Shown in pieces: positions 1 through 6,396 of a DNA stretch of 7,277 nt. Below the pieces are notes generated by a model that made no database searches, was not told where the DNA came from, and was given only the letters and a program-made list of their open reading frames with translations. The position numbers were made by a program, and so were the translations under genes. Each line of letters starts with the position of its first letter. The stretch's first letter is position 1. The stretch comes from Bacillota bacterium (GTDB taxonomy: Bacteria > Bacillota > Clostridia > Oscillospirales > Ruminococcaceae), in contig JAEXNS010000338.1 of assembly GCA_023439605.1 (NCBI GenBank), forward strand, positions 1 through 7,277. Direction: 5' to 3'.

Positions 1-1177
1 TTCCAGCCTTATCCTTTGAATAAAGTCTTTTTATTTCGGCTAAGGAGGATAGAAGTCTTTCTATTTCTAAGGCTCTATCGCCAGCTGAAATAATAGCTAA
101 AATGTTACCAATATCTCCGAATTCGATCTGGATGTTGTATTCATCTCTTAAAATATCATAAACTTCTATACCAGCAAGCCCTATATCTCTAGTGTAGATA
201 GATAATTTTGTTTTGTCAAAAGAGAAAACAGAATCGTTATTAATCAATTCTTCTGAAAAAGCATAATATCCACCTATTTTATTTATTTCGCTTCTAGCGT
301 ACTCCGCAAATTGTACTGCTTTTTTAAATATATCATGTCCGTTTAAAGCTAAGTTTTTACGTGCAATATCTAGCGATGACATGAGTAAATAAGAACCACT
401 AGTTGTTTGTGATAAATTTATTATTTGTCTTACATAGTCAGAGTTCATTGATTTATTGCATAATAAAAGGGAACTTTGGGTTAAAGACCCTCCTGTTTTA
501 TGCATGCTTACAGCCGCCATATCAGCTCCTGCCTCCATAGCGGACATAGGAAGATTTTCTCCAAAATAAAAGTGTGTACCATGGGCTTCATCAACGAGTA
601 CAAGCATCCCATGACTATGAGCTAATTCTACTATAGATTTTAAATCGGAACATATTCCATAATAAGTTGGATTATTAACTAGTATAGCTTTTGCATCTGG
701 ATTTTTATTTATAGAATCTTTTATTTCATTTACAGACATGCCCAAAGGGATTCCGAGTTTGGAGTTAACACCAGGATTTACATAAACAGGAACAGAACCG
801 TTTATTACCAATGCGTTTATTGCACTTCTATGAACGTTTCTAGGCATGATTATCTTTTCGTTTTCTTTACAGGCTGCCATTATCATTGCCTGAACTGAAC
901 CAGTTGTTCCATTAACAATAAAAAAGGCTTCATGAGCTTTGAAAGCCTCTGCAGCAAGTTGTTGTGCTTCTTTTATTACTGAAACCGGATGACATAAATT
1001 GTCTAAAGGCTTCATTGAATTTACATCAGCTTTTAAGCAATTTATACCTAAAAAATCAGTTAATTCTGTATTTCCACGTCCTCCTTTGTGTCCAGGAACA
1101 TCGAAGGGAACAACTCTATTTAATCTATGTTTTTGCATAGCTTCATAAATAGGGGCATTTTTTTGAGAAAAAATCAT
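1..1177 (-). CDS. speA: Arginine (Orn/Lys/Arg family) decarboxylase SpeA, 3' end beyond window
   Basis: This is a PLP-dependent decarboxylase of the short Gram-positive Orn/Lys/Arg family, which usually has about 480-490 residues; 392 are visible and the C-terminal part lies beyond base 1. The frame is open from ATG 1177 leftwards. Visible landmarks are FDVPGHKGG near the N-terminus, LDNLCHPVSVIKEAQ, the cofactor-contacting DEAHGTH (Asp196, His199) and the PLP-lysine motif SMHKTGG with Lys227. The start is set by AGGAGG at 1187-1192, 9 nt upstream. It lies 18 nt downstream of speD in the same direction, so the two are almost certainly co-transcribed. That context favours arginine to agmatine conversion feeding putrescine and spermidine synthesis (speE and speB would be expected further left). 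The substrate is inferred from the neighbourhood: lysine or ornithine decarboxylase activity cannot be excluded by sequence reading. The protein is cytosolic, with no signal peptide. Confidence 0.9.
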   Translation of the reverse strand, partial: MIFSQKNAPIYEAMQKHRLNRVVPFDVPGHKGGRGNTELTDFLGINCLKADVNSMKPLDNLCHPVSVIKEAQQLAAEAFKAHEAFFIVNGTTGSVQAMIMAACKENEKIIMPRNVHRSAINALVINGSVPVYVNPGVNSKLGIPLGMSVNEIKDSINKNPDAKAILVNNPTYYGICSDLKSIVELAHSHGMLVLVDEAHGTHFYFGENLPMSAMEAGADMAAVSMHKTGGSLTQSSLLLCNKSMNSDYVRQIINLSQTTSGSYLLMSSLDIARKNLALNGHDIFKKAVQFAEYARSEINKIGGYYAFSEELINNDSVFSFDKTKLSIYTRDIGLAGIEVYDILRDEYNIQIEFGDIGNILAIISAGDRALEIERLLSSLAEIKRLYSKDKAG

Positions 1178-1195
1178 TTTTGATAACCTCCTATT

Positions 1196-2002
1196 TTAAT
1201 AAATATTCATACCACTAAATATTTCAATCATTTCTTTCCTTAAATTATTTGATATGTCTAGTCGTTGCTTTGGAGGTAATTCATAAGCATCAGTATTAAA
1301 TAAGTAATTTTGAAGTTGAAGCTCTTTTATAAGCATTTTTGTATGAAATATATTTGATTGATATACGTTTACATCTATAGCATCATATTTGGTTAATGTA
1401 TCATCTCTAATATAATTTTGAATAGAAGTTATATCGTGATCTATGAAGTATTTTTTTCCATATAAATCTCTTGTAAAACCTCGAACACGATAGTCAATAA
1501 TTATTATGTCTGAATCAAAACTTTCAATTAGGTAGTCAAGAGCATTTAAAGGAGAAATCTCTCCACATGTGGATACATCAATATCAACACGAAAAGTCGA
1601 TATTGCGTTATCAGGATGAGATTCTGGAAATGTATGTACAGTGACGTGACTTTTATCAAGATGGGCATGTACTGTGTCATGTTGTAAAATGAAATTTTTA
1701 CCTTGATTACATGATTCATCAATACTGTCAGGAGCAACATTACCTTCTGCAATAAGAACATTTACAGAAGCACCTTGTGGGTCATAATCCTGCTTTGAAA
1801 TATTTAAAACAGTTGCACCAATTGTTTCAGTTACATCACATAAAATTTTTGTTAACCTTTCAGAGTTATATTGTTCATCTATATATCGAATATAGTCTCT
1901 TTGTTCTCTTTCACTTTTTGCATAGCAAATATCATAAATGTTAAAACTTAAAGTTTTAGTTAGGTTGTTAAAACCATACAGTGAAAGTTTTTTGTCCAAC
2001 AT
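1196..2002 (-). CDS. speD: S-adenosylmethionine decarboxylase proenzyme, E. coli-type SpeD
   Basis: A 268-residue pyruvoyl enzyme that decarboxylates S-adenosylmethionine to supply the aminopropyl donor for spermidine synthesis. The length matches the class 1A (E. coli) form rather than the short 120-130 residue Bacillus/Thermotoga SpeH form. The self-cleavage site reads HLDKSHVTVHTFPESHP: processing should occur between Lys117 and Ser118, with Ser118 becoming the pyruvoyl group. The motif STCGEISPLNALDYLI carries Cys146, equivalent to the catalytic cysteine of the family, and VRGFTRD follows at about 173-179. ATG 2002 is preceded by AAGGAAGG at 2012-2019. The gene is first in the operon and sits directly ahead of speA, which fits a polyamine role: one enzyme supplies the propylamine donor and the other the diamine precursor. 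No frameshift or missing key residue is seen. Confidence 0.95.
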   Translation of the reverse strand: MLDKKLSLYGFNNLTKTLSFNIYDICYAKSEREQRDYIRYIDEQYNSERLTKILCDVTETIGATVLNISKQDYDPQGASVNVLIAEGNVAPDSIDESCNQGKNFILQHDTVHAHLDKSHVTVHTFPESHPDNAISTFRVDIDVSTCGEISPLNALDYLIESFDSDIIIIDYRVRGFTRDLYGKKYFIDHDITSIQNYIRDDTLTKYDAIDVNVYQSNIFHTKMLIKELQLQNYLFNTDAYELPPKQRLDISNNLRKEMIEIFSGMNIY

Positions 2003-2050
2003 TGATCACGACCTTCCTTAATATAAAAAAATATAAAATATTTTTAATTA

Positions 2051-2079
2051 ATTTTAGCATATATATTAATAAAAATCAA
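2051..2079 (-). promoter_or_regulatory. Sigma-A promoter of the speD-speA operon
   Basis: Read on the minus strand, TTGATT (2079-2074) is followed by a 17-nt spacer and TAAAAT (2056-2051), with a TGC extended -10 directly upstream of the -10. Transcription should start near 2044, giving a leader of about 42 nt before the speD ATG. The leader is too short to hold a large riboswitch and I see no structured element in it. Confidence 0.7.
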
Positions 2080-2270
2080 TGATATTAGTGTAATTTTTAT
2101 AAATGAAATTAATAAAAATTTTTTTAACAACGGATAAAAAGAAAGTTATTTTTTTATCAATCAGAGATGAAACATTAAGATTGGTTGATTGCGGCTAAGT
2201 GTGAGTCATTAGAATTCAAAAAAAGGCTAAATTTAAAATAATTATACTGTTTTTTAGTGTTTTTTGAATA

Positions 2271-2299
2271 TTGCATATATATCAAATATATGGTACTAT
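2271..2299 (+). promoter_or_regulatory. Sigma-A promoter of the NfeD-SPFH operon
   Basis: TTGCAT (2271-2276), a 17-nt spacer and TACTAT (2294-2299), with TGG just before the -10 forming an extended -10. The start of transcription would be near 2306, about 36 nt before the chosen ATG at 2342. The promoter lies downstream of the farthest in-frame ATG at 2264, which is why that upstream start was not used. Confidence 0.65.
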
Positions 2300-2341
2300 A
2301 TATACATGCAATACACAGTAAATACGAAAGGGGATGACTTT

Positions 2342-2773
2342 ATGGAGATTATAAATTTGATTATTTGGGGTATTGCTTTTGTGATTTTTGTTATCGTAGA
2401 GATTAATACGTTTCAATTTGTTTCTACGTGGTTTGCTGTTGGATCACTTGCTGCATTTATTTCGGCTTTCTTTTTACCTTTTGGCTGGCAGTTAGCAATA
2501 TTTTTAATAGCATCAACCATACTTCTTATTTTAACTAGGCCTATTGTTAAGAAACTTACAAATAGACCAGTAGTTCCGACAAATTTTGAAAGAGAAGTAG
2601 GAAAGTATGCAATAGTAATTGAAGAAATAAATAATGATAAAGAAAAAGGAAGAGTTACTTTGAGTGGCGTGAATTGGATGGCAAAGTCTCTAGAAAATGA
2701 AATTATTTCTGAGGGCGAAACTGTAATTGTTAAGGAAGTTAGCGGTGCTAAGTTGATTGTATCAAAAAAATAA
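2342..2773 (+). CDS. NfeD family membrane protein (short form)
   Basis: A 143-residue integral membrane protein of the short NfeD class, which lacks the ClpP-like protease domain of long NfeD proteins. Hydrophobic segments lie at about residues 3-20, 28-46 and 49-66. The remaining part, about 80-141, is the soluble beta-rich OB-like NfeDC domain, ending in the family-typical pattern GVNWMAKS followed by EGETVIVKEVSGAKLIV. ATG 2342 is preceded by AAAGGGG at 2327-2333 with 8-nt spacing, whereas longer in-frame starts have no ribosome site and lie at or before the transcription start. It lies 19 nt upstream of an SPFH gene. NfeD proteins are known partners of SPFH proteins, thought to help assemble or tether them in membrane microdomains. 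No enzymatic activity is expected. The exact physiological role is not known from the sequence. Confidence 0.9.
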   Translation: MEIINLIIWGIAFVIFVIVEINTFQFVSTWFAVGSLAAFISAFFLPFGWQLAIFLIASTILLILTRPIVKKLTNRPVVPTNFEREVGKYAIVIEEINNDKEKGRVTLSGVNWMAKSLENEIISEGETVIVKEVSGAKLIVSKK

Positions 2774-2792
2774 AATTTAGGAGGAAATAGTT

Positions 2793-3773
2793 ATGGAGAA
2801 ATACGTTGTTTTTGGAGTAATATTTTTTATATTGATGTTCATAATTAGTAATATTAAAATTGTACCACAGGCACAGATATTTGTTATAGAGAGATTGGGG
2901 GCATTTTATAAGGCCTGGGGTACGGGAATACACATTTTGCTTCCTTTTATTGATAAAATAGCTAAGAAAGTAAGTATAAAAGAACAAGTTGCTGATTTTA
3001 AGCCTCAACCAGTTATAACTAAAGATAATGTAACTATGCAAATAGATACGGTTGTGTTCTTTCAGGTTACAGATGCAAAATTATATACATATGGCGTAGA
3101 TAAACCTTTATCAGCTATTGAAAATTTAAGTGCAACTACTTTACGTAATATAATAGGTGATCTTGAACTTGATGCTACATTAACTTCGCGTGATGTAATT
3201 AATACAAGAATAACAGCTATTCTTGATGAAGCTACTGATCGTTGGGGAATAAAAGTAAATCGTGTAGAATTAAAGAATATTTTACCGCCTAGAGAAATTC
3301 AGGATTCTATGGAAAAACAAATGAAAGCTGAACGTGAAAGACGTGAAAAAATTCTTCAAGCAGAAGGTGATAAAAATTCAAAAATTCTTGTTGCTGAAGG
3401 GAACAAGGAATCTCAAATTTTACAAGCAGAAGGTGAAAAAAGATCGCAAATTTTAAGAGCAGAAGCTGAAAAAGAGGCTATGATTTTACATGCGGATGGT
3501 ATTAGAGAGCGAAAAATAAGGGAAGCTACTGGTGAGGCACAGGCTATAGAACTTGTTCAACAGGCTTTTGCAGAAAGTTTAATAAAACTAAATAACGCAG
3601 CACCAACAGACAAAGTTTTGGCTATAAAAGCTTTAGAAGCTTTTGTTAAAGCTGCGGATGGTAAAGCAACTAAAATTATTATACCAAGCCAAATTCAAGG
3701 TTTAGCCGGATTGGCTTCAAGTATGAAAGAAATAATGAATACAGATAATATTATAGACGAGAACAAAAGTTAA
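2793..3773 (+). CDS. SPFH/band 7 membrane protein, QmcA/paraslipin-like
   Basis: A 326-residue stomatin/prohibitin-type scaffold protein. Residues 4-20 form a single N-terminal membrane anchor, followed by KIVPQAQIFVIERLGAFYK, the usual entry to the SPFH domain (about 25-180). Family patterns include EQVADFKPQPVITKDNV and LRNIIGDLELD. A long charged coiled coil follows (about 170-250), containing five 11-residue repeats, and a C-terminal segment with IIIPSQIQGLAGLASSMKEI resembles the QmcA tail. AGGAGG at 2779-2784, 8 nt before the ATG, sets the start. Such proteins form large ring or cage oligomers on the membrane and often surround membrane proteases such as FtsH. That is family knowledge, not shown here. 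The upstream NfeD-family gene is the expected partner, and the pair forms an isolated operon ended by the terminator at 3787. Older annotations often call this type a putative protease, but no protease catalytic residues are apparent. Confidence 0.92.
   Translation: MEKYVVFGVIFFILMFIISNIKIVPQAQIFVIERLGAFYKAWGTGIHILLPFIDKIAKKVSIKEQVADFKPQPVITKDNVTMQIDTVVFFQVTDAKLYTYGVDKPLSAIENLSATTLRNIIGDLELDATLTSRDVINTRITAILDEATDRWGIKVNRVELKNILPPREIQDSMEKQMKAERERREKILQAEGDKNSKILVAEGNKESQILQAEGEKRSQILRAEAEKEAMILHADGIRERKIREATGEAQAIELVQQAFAESLIKLNNAAPTDKVLAIKALEAFVKAADGKATKIIIPSQIQGLAGLASSMKEIMNTDNIIDENKS
3351..3515 (+). repeat. Five in-frame 33-bp units encoding 11-residue coiled-coil repeats
   Basis: Within the SPFH gene, residues 187-241 consist of five consecutive 11-residue units of the form ILxAEGxKxSx (ILQAEGDKNSK, ILVAEGNKESQ, ILQAEGEKRSQ, ILRAEAEKEAM, ILHADGIRERK). 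The 11-residue period indicates a hendecad-type, nearly straight coiled coil. The DNA copies have diverged at third positions, so the repeat is kept by protein selection and is not a recent duplication. Confidence 0.8.
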
Positions 3774-3786
3774 TATATTTAAAAAT

Positions 3787-3820
3787 AAAAACTGCTTTTT
3801 AAATAAGCGGTTTTTATTTT
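3787..3820 (+). terminator. Intrinsic terminator after the SPFH gene
   Basis: AAAAACTGCTT (3787-3797) pairs with AAGCGGTTTTT (3805-3815) in an 11-bp stem with one G-U pair and a 7-nt loop, followed by a T-rich tail to 3820. It starts 13 nt after the stop codon and ends the NfeD-SPFH unit. Confidence 0.85.
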
Positions 3821-3968
3821 GATTAAACATTAAAAGATGATTTGTAAGAAAAATTAATTTGGTTCATTAAGAAAGTTCACTTTTCAATTATAGTCACAAT
3901 TACTTTTTTATAGTTAAAAAAAATAAAATAGTTATCTATTATTATGAATATATTTATTTGAGTATTTA

Positions 3969-3995
3969 TGTTATAATTAAAATGTATGTTAAAAT
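3969..3995 (+). promoter_or_regulatory. Candidate promoter(s) of the ABC-F transcription unit
   Basis: Two extended -10 elements are present: TGT followed by TATAAT (3972-3977), and TGT followed by TAAAAT (3990-3995). Neither has a good -35 (TATATT at 3949-3954 for the first). The first would start near 3984 and the second near 4002, the latter exactly at the 5' edge of the structured element, as is the case for the queH promoter. Which one is used cannot be decided here. Confidence 0.5.
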
Positions 3996-4001
3996 AATAA
4001 A

Positions 4002-4144
4002 TGCTAAACACTTGTTTAGGGTTACTGTTCAGCAACTAAAGTTTTAGGAGTTTCGACTCTGTGGAGTCGACTGAGCTTTCCAGTTGCCCTGGACCTTCGA
4101 GAATAATATGTCATGATATGCGTTTGAAGAGTAATTGTTTAGTA
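4002..4144 (+). ncRNA. Structured leader RNA, copy A (upstream of ABC-F gene)
   Basis: The core 4047-4105 matches 6833-6891 without gaps at 48 of 59 positions, although the surrounding intergenic sequence is otherwise different and AT-rich. Hairpin P2 is CGACTG (4068-4073) with CAGTTG (4081-4086) around the loop AGCTTTC. The other copy keeps it through a T-A to C-G exchange and a G-U to G-C change. A competing hairpin, TCGACTC (4053-4059) with GAGTCGA (4064-4070), overlaps P2 by three bases. The ends may be closed by a 9-bp stem, 4002-4010 with 4136-4144, although a local hairpin (CTAAAC with GTTTAG, 4004-4019) competes with it. It lies in the 5' leader of the ABC-F gene, so a cis-regulatory role is likely. 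It resembles none of the common riboswitch consensuses I know. The uup RNA motif, reported upstream of ABC-F genes, is a candidate from memory only. The core is well supported, the outer boundaries are tentative. Confidence 0.7.
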
Positions 4145-4178
4145 ATAGTTAAATAATATTTATAATTTTGGAGGAAAA

Positions 4179-5777
4179 ATGATTACAGTATCAAATGTTA
4201 GTCTTCAGTTTGGAGAATCAACTTTATTTAAAAATGTAGATTTGAAATTTACAAATGGAAATTGTTATGGAATAATAGGTGCAAATGGTGCAGGAAAGTC
4301 AACATTTTTGAAAATTTTAAGTGCCGAGTTAGAACCTACAACAGGAGATGTTTTTATAGATAAGGGCATGAGAATGTCAATCTTAAAACAGGACCATTTT
4401 GCGTTTGACCAGTACACAGTGCTAGATACAGTTATAATGGGAAATCAAAGATTGTATGAGATAATGAAGGAAAAAGACGATCTATATGCTAAAGAAGATT
4501 TTTCGGATGAAGATGGAATAAAAGCATCTGAACTTGAGGGTGAGTTTGCAGAACTTGAAGGATGGGAAGCGGAAACAAATGTATCTAGGCTTATACAAGG
4601 TTTAGGATTATCAGAAGATATTTTATATGTTGAAATGTCTGCTTTATCTGGTAAGGAAAAAGTAAAAATTTTATTGGCACAAGCTCTATTTGGAAATCCA
4701 GATATTATATTATTAGATGAGCCTACAAACCATTTGGATATTGAGGCAATTAGATGGCTTGAAGAATTTTTGGCTGAATATTTTGGTACAGTTTTAGTAG
4801 TATCACATGATAGAAGATTTTTGAATAATGTATGTACTCATATTGTTGATATAGATTTTACAAAAATTAAAATGTATGTTGGTAACTATGAGTTTTGGTA
4901 TGAATCTAGTCAGTTAATACAAAGGATGATTAAACAGCAAAATAAAAAAGCTGAAGAAAAAATAAAAGAATTAAAAACATTTATAGAACGATTTTCTGCA
5001 AATAAATCCAAATCAAACCAAGCTACTTCAAGAAGAAAACTATTAGACAAATTAACTGTTGAAGAAATGCCTGCATCAAGTAGGAAATATCCTTATATAG
5101 GGTTTAATCCAGATAGAGAACTAGGTAAAGAAGTATTATCTGTAGATAGTATATGTAAAACAGTAGATGGAGAAAAAATATTAAATAATATAAGCTTTAC
5201 CGTTGGTAGAAATGATAAGGTTGCTTTTATAGGTGAAAGTGAACAAGCAATTACAATGTTATTTAAAATTTTAATGGAAGAAGAAGAGCCGGACAGTGGT
5301 TCGTTTAAGTGGGGAATTTCAACATCTACATCTTATTTTCCAGTAGATAATTCATTATATTTTAACGATTGTAAACTATCAATAATTGATTGGATACGTC
5401 AATATTCTGCAAATGATGAGACAGAAACATTTTTAAGAGGTTTTTTAGGAAGAATGCTTTTTTCAGGCGATGATGTATATAAACCTGTAAATGTTCTGTC
5501 AGGTGGAGAAAAAGTAAGATGTATGTTTTCTAGAATGATGCTTTATGGTTCAAATGTTTTGGTTTTAGATCAGCCCACAAATCATCTCGACTTGGAAAGT
5601 ATAACAGCTGTTAATAATGGTTTAGTTGGATTTAAGGGTGTTGTATTATTTACTTCTCACGACCATGAAATACTTCAAACAGTAGCAAACAGAATAATTG
5701 AAGTAAATTCAGATGGAATAATAGATAGAGCTGAAACATATGAAGAATTTCTTGAATTTAAAAAACGCTCAAAATAA
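4179..5777 (+). CDS. ykpA: ABC-F family ATPase, YkpA/YbiT type
   Basis: A 532-residue soluble protein with two ABC ATPase domains and no membrane domain, hence an ABC-F protein expected to act on the ribosome E site and not in transport. NBD1 has Walker A GANGAGKS (34-41), signature LSGKE (156-160), Walker B and catalytic Glu in ILLLDEPTNHLD, and switch His210. An arm insert lies at about 90-135. The inter-domain linker with its charged helical hairpin spans about 240-305, including RFSANKSKSNQATSRRKLLDKL. NBD2 has a broken Walker A, GESEQAIT (352-359, no lysine), an intact signature LSGGE (440-444), Walker B ending LDQPTNHLD with Gln466 in place of the catalytic Glu, and His494. The overall pattern and length match Bacillus YkpA as I recall it. 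The start has GGAGG 4 nt upstream. It is a single-gene unit between a structured leader and a terminator. A role in antibiotic resistance is possible but not indicated. Confidence 0.88.
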   Translation: MITVSNVSLQFGESTLFKNVDLKFTNGNCYGIIGANGAGKSTFLKILSAELEPTTGDVFIDKGMRMSILKQDHFAFDQYTVLDTVIMGNQRLYEIMKEKDDLYAKEDFSDEDGIKASELEGEFAELEGWEAETNVSRLIQGLGLSEDILYVEMSALSGKEKVKILLAQALFGNPDIILLDEPTNHLDIEAIRWLEEFLAEYFGTVLVVSHDRRFLNNVCTHIVDIDFTKIKMYVGNYEFWYESSQLIQRMIKQQNKKAEEKIKELKTFIERFSANKSKSNQATSRRKLLDKLTVEEMPASSRKYPYIGFNPDRELGKEVLSVDSICKTVDGEKILNNISFTVGRNDKVAFIGESEQAITMLFKILMEEEEPDSGSFKWGISTSTSYFPVDNSLYFNDCKLSIIDWIRQYSANDETETFLRGFLGRMLFSGDDVYKPVNVLSGGEKVRCMFSRMMLYGSNVLVLDQPTNHLDLESITAVNNGLVGFKGVVLFTSHDHEILQTVANRIIEVNSDGIIDRAETYEEFLEFKKRSK

Positions 5778-5788
5778 TAAATAAATTA

Positions 5789-5821
5789 AAATCGCCGCTC
5801 AATAAAATTGAGCGGCGGTTT
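5789..5821. terminator. Bidirectional intrinsic terminator between ykpA and the thioredoxin gene
   Basis: CGCCGCTCAAT (5793-5803) and ATTGAGCGGCG (5807-5817) form a perfect 11-bp stem around AAA. It extends through a T-G wobble into A-tract/T-tract pairs to 5789-5821, giving a U-run in both directions. It begins 11 nt after the ykpA stop and ends 5 nt before the thioredoxin stop, so it ends both convergent units. Confidence 0.92.
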
Positions 5822-5826
5822 AAGAA

Positions 5827-6396
5827 TTATTTAACATCCATTTCATTATAAATTTTTCGTAGTTGTACTTCAGTTAAAGTTCCTTGATGAAAAGTATATT
5901 CATGTGTGCTATTTTCAGGTGATTTATAAAGTTCAAAAAATATGTTATCTTTTTCAAGTTCAGATTTAAGTTCTTCACTTGGAATATAAGGTTTTCCATC
6001 TTTATCAAAGAAAAATTGAGTTGGAATAAGAGTAAGAGGCAAATCGCTAGTTATTTGTTCTGGATATTTCCAAACATCTATGAATTTCACAAGTGCCTTG
6101 CCTTTCCATTCTTCGTTTAATTTTATTAGTATTGGCTCCATTTGTCTACATGGTTCACAACCCTCTGAACCAAATTCAATCAAAAGAGGTTTCCCTTGTG
6201 ATGTCAATGTTGGAATACTTAAAGTAGTCATAACATAAGAATAATCAATTCCATCTACATTTGATGATAAAGATGAAGAAATTTCATTTTTAATTGACTT
6301 TTTATCGATATTCTTAACTAAAAATATTCCTGCTATTAATAAAATAATTATTACAGGGAAAATAATTTGAATAGGTTTGATTTTTGGTTTACTCAT
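5827..6396 (-). CDS. Membrane-anchored thioredoxin-like protein (CEPC active site)
   Basis: A 189-residue protein with a short basic N-terminus (MSKPKIKPIQ), one hydrophobic segment at about 11-28 and a thioredoxin fold from about 50. No lipobox cysteine is seen, so the segment is read as an uncleaved anchor that places the domain outside the cell. The active site is GSEGCEPCRQMEP with Cys80 and Cys83, and the cis-proline is in IPTQFFFD (Pro125). The CEPC dipeptide differs from the CGPC of cytoplasmic thioredoxin. The start overlaps the end of arsR in ATGAGTAA (8 nt), and AGGAGG at 6405-6410 lies inside the arsR coding region, so translation is probably coupled. Likely role: thiol-disulfide exchange on extracytoplasmic proteins. 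Related proteins are often encoded with the electron donor CcdA, but here a terminator follows directly, so no such partner is adjacent downstream. The substrate is unknown. Confidence 0.85.
   Translation of the reverse strand: MSKPKIKPIQIIFPVIIILLIAGIFLVKNIDKKSIKNEISSSLSSNVDGIDYSYVMTTLSIPTLTSQGKPLLIEFGSEGCEPCRQMEPILIKLNEEWKGKALVKFIDVWKYPEQITSDLPLTLIPTQFFFDKDGKPYIPSEELKSELEKDNIFFELYKSPENSTHEYTFHQGTLTEVQLRKIYNEMDVK

Larger units (their letters stand above)
2003..2341. other. Divergent intergenic region between speD and the NfeD-family gene
   Basis: This very AT-rich stretch of 339 bp separates the leftward polyamine operon from the rightward NfeD/SPFH operon. It holds the two divergent promoters listed separately, about 190 bp apart, so they do not overlap. 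Between them, 2133-2158 can form an 8-bp all-A/T hairpin apart from one G-C pair (GATAAAAA with TTTTTATC), which is weak. I see no convincing small gene, RNA element or operator in the rest. Confidence 0.5.
3821..4178 (+). other. Intergenic region and leader upstream of the ABC-F gene
   Basis: A gene-free stretch of 358 bp. The first part, 3821-3965, is AT-rich and I see nothing definable in it. Candidate promoter elements follow at 3969-3995, then a structured RNA element at 4002-4144 that is repeated upstream of queH, then an unstructured A/T segment carrying the GGAGG ribosome site at 4170-4174, 4 nt before the ABC-F start codon. No intrinsic terminator with a U-tract is visible between the promoter and the gene. 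Confidence 0.6.

Noticed and set aside
1546..1761. Open frame on the minus strand inside speD
   Set aside because: It overlaps the well-supported speD in another frame and shows no family features.
2133..2158. Hairpin in the speD/NfeD intergenic region as a terminator or regulatory RNA
   Set aside because: The stem is almost all A-T pairs with a 10-nt loop, lies outside the predicted transcripts, and is expected by chance in this composition.
2264..2341. In-frame upstream extension of the NfeD-family gene from ATG 2264
   Set aside because: The first ATG lies upstream of the predicted promoter, the second (2306) falls at the transcription start, neither has a ribosome site, and the added residues do not resemble the family. 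ATG 2342 has a good ribosome site.
2748..3041. Open frame antisense to the SPFH gene
   Set aside because: It is antisense to a clear conserved coding region and is low in complexity (Tyr, Phe, Asn rich) as expected from reversed AT-rich DNA.
4002..4144. Small attenuator peptide or transcription attenuator before the ABC-F gene
   Set aside because: Antibiotic-responsive ABC-F genes often have these, but I see no short ORF with a good ribosome site and no terminator hairpin with a U-tract in the leader.
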